Shown piece after piece: positions 53,072 to 54,979 of a stretch of 54,979 nt of DNA; the first letter of the stretch is position 1, and each line of letters opens with the position of its first letter. The translations under genes and the position numbers were made by a program. Source of the DNA: DASWHX01 sp036397995 (GTDB taxonomy: Bacteria; Bacteroidota; Bacteroidia; Cytophagales; Cyclobacteriaceae); the NCBI GenBank assembly GCA_036397995.1, contig DASWHX010000158.1, positions 1 to 54,979 of the forward strand, written 5' to 3'. The notes under the pieces are model-generated. The model made no database searches. It had not been told where the DNA came from and saw nothing but the letters and a program-made list of their open reading frames with translations.

Positions 53072-53740
53072 CTATTTTGTCAGCATTATTCTAACCCCGA
53101 TATTTTGATACAATTTGCCCGTAAGGGTTGTATCAAATCCAATTAATGGTTGAATTCTAAACGCTGAAATTCCTGACGCGTCATTGGCTGCATTCATGGC
53201 CTCCACTCCAAAAAGAATAGAGGATGCAGAACCCAGGATTGCGATTGTAAGACCAACCGGCAGAGGTACTTCAATTTCTGAAGCGGAAAGACCTACGGCA
53301 ACTACGCCATTCGCCATGGCAATTCCATACAATGCCCAGCCGGTAATTATGATTCCCAGCGAACTTCGGGATCCTGATTCCTTTCTCATCCTTGAACCTG
53401 CAGCGGCGACAAGAGGAATCCCTACACCCCCTAAGAGCAAGGCGGAAGCTCCCAAAATGGTTCCGGAAGTAAAATCATCTGATAATCCTGCAGCGGTAGT
53501 GAGTCCGATTAAAGGGGCCGGAAGTACAAAGCCGATGATGGCAAAAGCTCGCGTTCCTCCGACACTCGCCGTTGGCTTTACCAGATAATATTTATCAAAC
53601 TCAAAATTGTATGGCAACTCGCTTAATGATTGCGTAGAATTACTATAGAAATAGGATGAGCCTGAGCTTGCAGTTTGCCTGCTAAAAGCAAGAATCGGGA
53701 TGAATAAAAACAAAGACACCAAGCATATTTGTTTTCTCAT
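53072..53740 (-). CDS. Exported protein with hydrophobic segments, unknown function
   Basis: A 222-aa protein with signal peptide MRKQICLVSLFLFIPILAFS. It has a short Ser-rich region and then three or four glycine/alanine-rich hydrophobic stretches (AFAIIGFVLPAPLIGLTTAAG, ILGASALLLGGVGIPLVAAAG and others). The end (LIGFDTTLTGKLYQNIGVRIMLTK) is strand-like. It is either a small membrane protein or a barrel-like lipid-interacting protein. It is convergent with the AraC gene, six bases away. Confidence 0.65.
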   Translation of the reverse strand: MRKQICLVSLFLFIPILAFSRQTASSGSSYFYSNSTQSLSELPYNFEFDKYYLVKPTASVGGTRAFAIIGFVLPAPLIGLTTAAGLSDDFTSGTILGASALLLGGVGIPLVAAAGSRMRKESGSRSSLGIIITGWALYGIAMANGVVAVGLSASEIEVPLPVGLTIAILGSASSILFGVEAMNAANDASGISAFRIQPLIGFDTTLTGKLYQNIGVRIMLTK

Positions 53741-54343
53741 GGGGAAGAGAGAATTACCTGAAGCCAGGATGAATTTAGCATTTTACCCGAATAAATCCAA
53801 GACAAACTCAGGAAGCAACATCTTTATGAAAAAATTTTTAAAAAGCTTTCGTGGTGATATTCATTATGCTGCTTTTATCTTTATTTATAATCATTCTAAA
53901 TAATAAAAACTCTCCGGCAGATCGGCGCGGATTTGCGCAGAAAAACTCTTTTCTCCCGCAGATCGACGCTGATTTGCGCAGAAATCCCTGAATAAATTTT
54001 CTCCGCGGTGATCCGCGATATCAGCGGGATTAAAGAAATCTTCTTCAGCAGATCGGCACGCGGATTTACGCTGAAAAACTTTTCTCTCCTGCAGATTACG
54101 CTGATTTGCGCAGAAATCCCTGAATAAATTTTCTCTGCATCCCGGTTTACCGGGACCGACACCACCTCGAATCCAGTAGCGTTAGTTCCTACTTTATCAT
54201 ACATTCATAAATGTATATAATTATCTATATCCTACGTATAGTTATATTAATCTCATAATTAATTTTTAATATCATATAATTTCTCTATAATTATCAATCC
54301 TGAGTTTGCTGGCTTAATGTTTAACCCTTTAAAACTTATAAAC
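53741..54343. other. Non-coding AT-rich gap with degenerate repeats
   Basis: 603 bases without a supported gene. From 53912 to about 54155 it holds imperfect direct repeats (separate entry). A 7-bp inverted repeat ATACATT/AATGTAT with a 4-base loop lies at 54199-54216, followed by about 100 very AT-rich bases before the tail-fibre-like gene. No good TAnnTTTG box was found just upstream of that gene. A minus-strand open frame over the repeats is considered spurious. Confidence 0.6.
53912..54155. repeat. Degenerate direct repeats of a CAGATN-GCTGATTTGCGCAG type
   Basis: Two copies about 132 bases apart share GCTGATTTGCGCAGAAATCC and the following CTGAATAAATTTTCTC (starting at 53968 and 54100). 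Each is preceded by CAGATCGGC...CGGATTT...GCNGAAAAAC. Between them are shorter GATCCGCG/ATCAGCGGGATTAA elements. Similar GCTGAT/GCGCAGA repeats are widespread in Bacteroidota genomes. No coding role is seen. Confidence 0.75.
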
Positions 54344-54979
54344 ATGAGACGCCAAACTATCTTTTTCATTTCTTTATTCATTCTCCCCGTTACTCTTCCG
54401 GCTCAGAACAACCATGATGTGGGCGAACCCGGGCAACCCATTGAAAACATCATTTTGCCTTACGGCAGGGTGGGCATTGGTACACTCACTCCCCTTTACA
54501 AACTCCATGTTGCCGGAAATCTGTTCGTTTCGGATACTACCTGGGCGAATAACCTGATTACCGATCGCCTCACTTCTGAATTTCTAACCATCAGTAAGGA
54601 TGCCACTGTCAATAGAGACTTGTTTGTCAACGGCAAAGTGGGCATTGGAACACTTTCTCCGCAATACAAACTTGACCTTACCGGATCACTCCGGGCCAGT
54701 GAAACGCTGTTTGCCAATAAGCTAATTACTTCATTTGCAGAGTCGGGTGATTTAACGATCTCCAATCAGGCAACCCTTCACAAAGCTTTCATTCAAAATA
54801 CTCTCGGCATCGGTGTTGAATCACCGGCTTACCCATTGGATGTTCTGGGTGATATCCATGCCTCCTCCGCTTTGCGGTCAAATTCGGTTGAAACCTCCCA
54901 GCTTATGGTGAACTCCGGAGCGGCATTCTCTGGAAATGTAATTATGAACAATTACCTGGGCATTGGAAAATCCAACCCG
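54344..54979 (+). CDS. Exported tail-fibre-like repeat protein, N-terminal part
   Basis: Open from ATG 54344 for 212 codons without a stop and cut by the window end. The N-terminus is a signal peptide (IFFISLFILPVTLPAQ). The rest is built of repeats of about 57 residues, each with a VGIGTxSPxYKLxVxG motif (RVGIGTLTPLYKLHVAG, KVGIGTLSPQYKLDLTG, then diverged LGIGVESPAYPLDVLG and LGIGKSNP). Such motifs occur in phage tail fibres and in large Bacteroidota surface proteins, often ending with a peptidase S74 chaperone or a T9SS signal; this end is outside the window. Its codons are noticeably richer in C and G than the AT-rich flank. Confidence 0.85.
   Translation, partial: MRRQTIFFISLFILPVTLPAQNNHDVGEPGQPIENIILPYGRVGIGTLTPLYKLHVAGNLFVSDTTWANNLITDRLTSEFLTISKDATVNRDLFVNGKVGIGTLSPQYKLDLTGSLRASETLFANKLITSFAESGDLTISNQATLHKAFIQNTLGIGVESPAYPLDVLGDIHASSALRSNSVETSQLMVNSGAAFSGNVIMNNYLGIGKSNP

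Noticed and set aside
53700..53903. Plus-strand 67-aa open frame with a MKKFLKSFRG end
   Set aside because: Its start is antisense to the exported-protein gene and the non-overlapping part is too short and featureless to support.
53896..54204. Minus-strand 102-aa open frame
   Set aside because: It lies across the degenerate direct repeats and its protein is itself an internal repeat (EKIYSGISAQIS twice), so it is a by-product of the repeat DNA.

Overview
The window reads as chromosomal DNA of a Bacteroidota bacterium, most likely a Cytophagales-type relative. The evidence is a type IX secretion (T9SS) cassette (type B sorting domain, PorP/SprF, PorE-like OmpA protein), a MurF-alanine racemase fusion, RprXY-like two-component genes, many TAnnTTTG promoter boxes, and moderate-to-low GC. 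No tRNA, rRNA, complete IS, prophage or CRISPR array was recognised.

Layout. (1) 1-4182: end of a polysaccharide export locus: Wza C-terminus, Wzc tyrosine autokinase, PHP-type tyrosine phosphatase, SDR epimerase. (2) 4198-10574: tightly packed run with a TPR protein, a ComA-like phosphosulfolactate synthase, DUF368 (undecaprenyl-phosphate translocase family), aroE, uvrB and a small barrel-like protein, several joined by GTGA overlaps. (3) 10622-15587: sodA, tadA and a secreted protein on the minus strand, then aspS, a hairpin repeat block and anmK. (4) 15640-25076: coaX, outer-membrane protein, TPR protein, lptC, an unlisted 55-aa membrane protein, CNNM/CBS protein, a PpiD/SurA-type foldase behind a clear promoter, DUF493, a lipoprotein-type methyltransferase, pterin dehydratase and rsmI. 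(5) 25147-28907: small heat-shock protein, coiled protein, tandem USP, an ATP-cone/endonuclease gene divergent from marR, and a Rossmann oxidoreductase. (6) 29016-34061: five-gene operon of LolA-like protein, two FtsX/MacB permeases, LolD-like ATPase and outer-membrane barrel, a candidate envelope-spanning lipid or lipoprotein transporter. (7) 34058-40916: minus-strand T9SS adhesin cassette. (8) 41223-49849: lysA, histidine kinase and response regulator, a HisA paralogue lacking the usual catalytic Asp, csaA, tandem-GNAT protein, murF-alr. (9) 49850-54979: accessory end with a decayed T9SS sorting domain, barrel protein, PH-like protein, an AraC gene preceded by a tandem 19-mer, degenerate direct repeats, and the start of a tail-fibre-like repeat protein cut by the window edge.

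Most of the window is envelope biology: making, exporting and anchoring polysaccharide, LPS, peptidoglycan and surface proteins. Genes are often translationally coupled through GTGA, ATGA, TTGA or TAATG junctions, and promoters matching the Bacteroidota primary-sigma box sit mainly at operon heads. Points most worth a second look are the LolA-like/ABC/barrel operon, the palindromic divergent promoter at marR, the HisA-like protein, the lipoprotein methyltransferase, the ATP-cone nuclease and the T9SS pseudogene.
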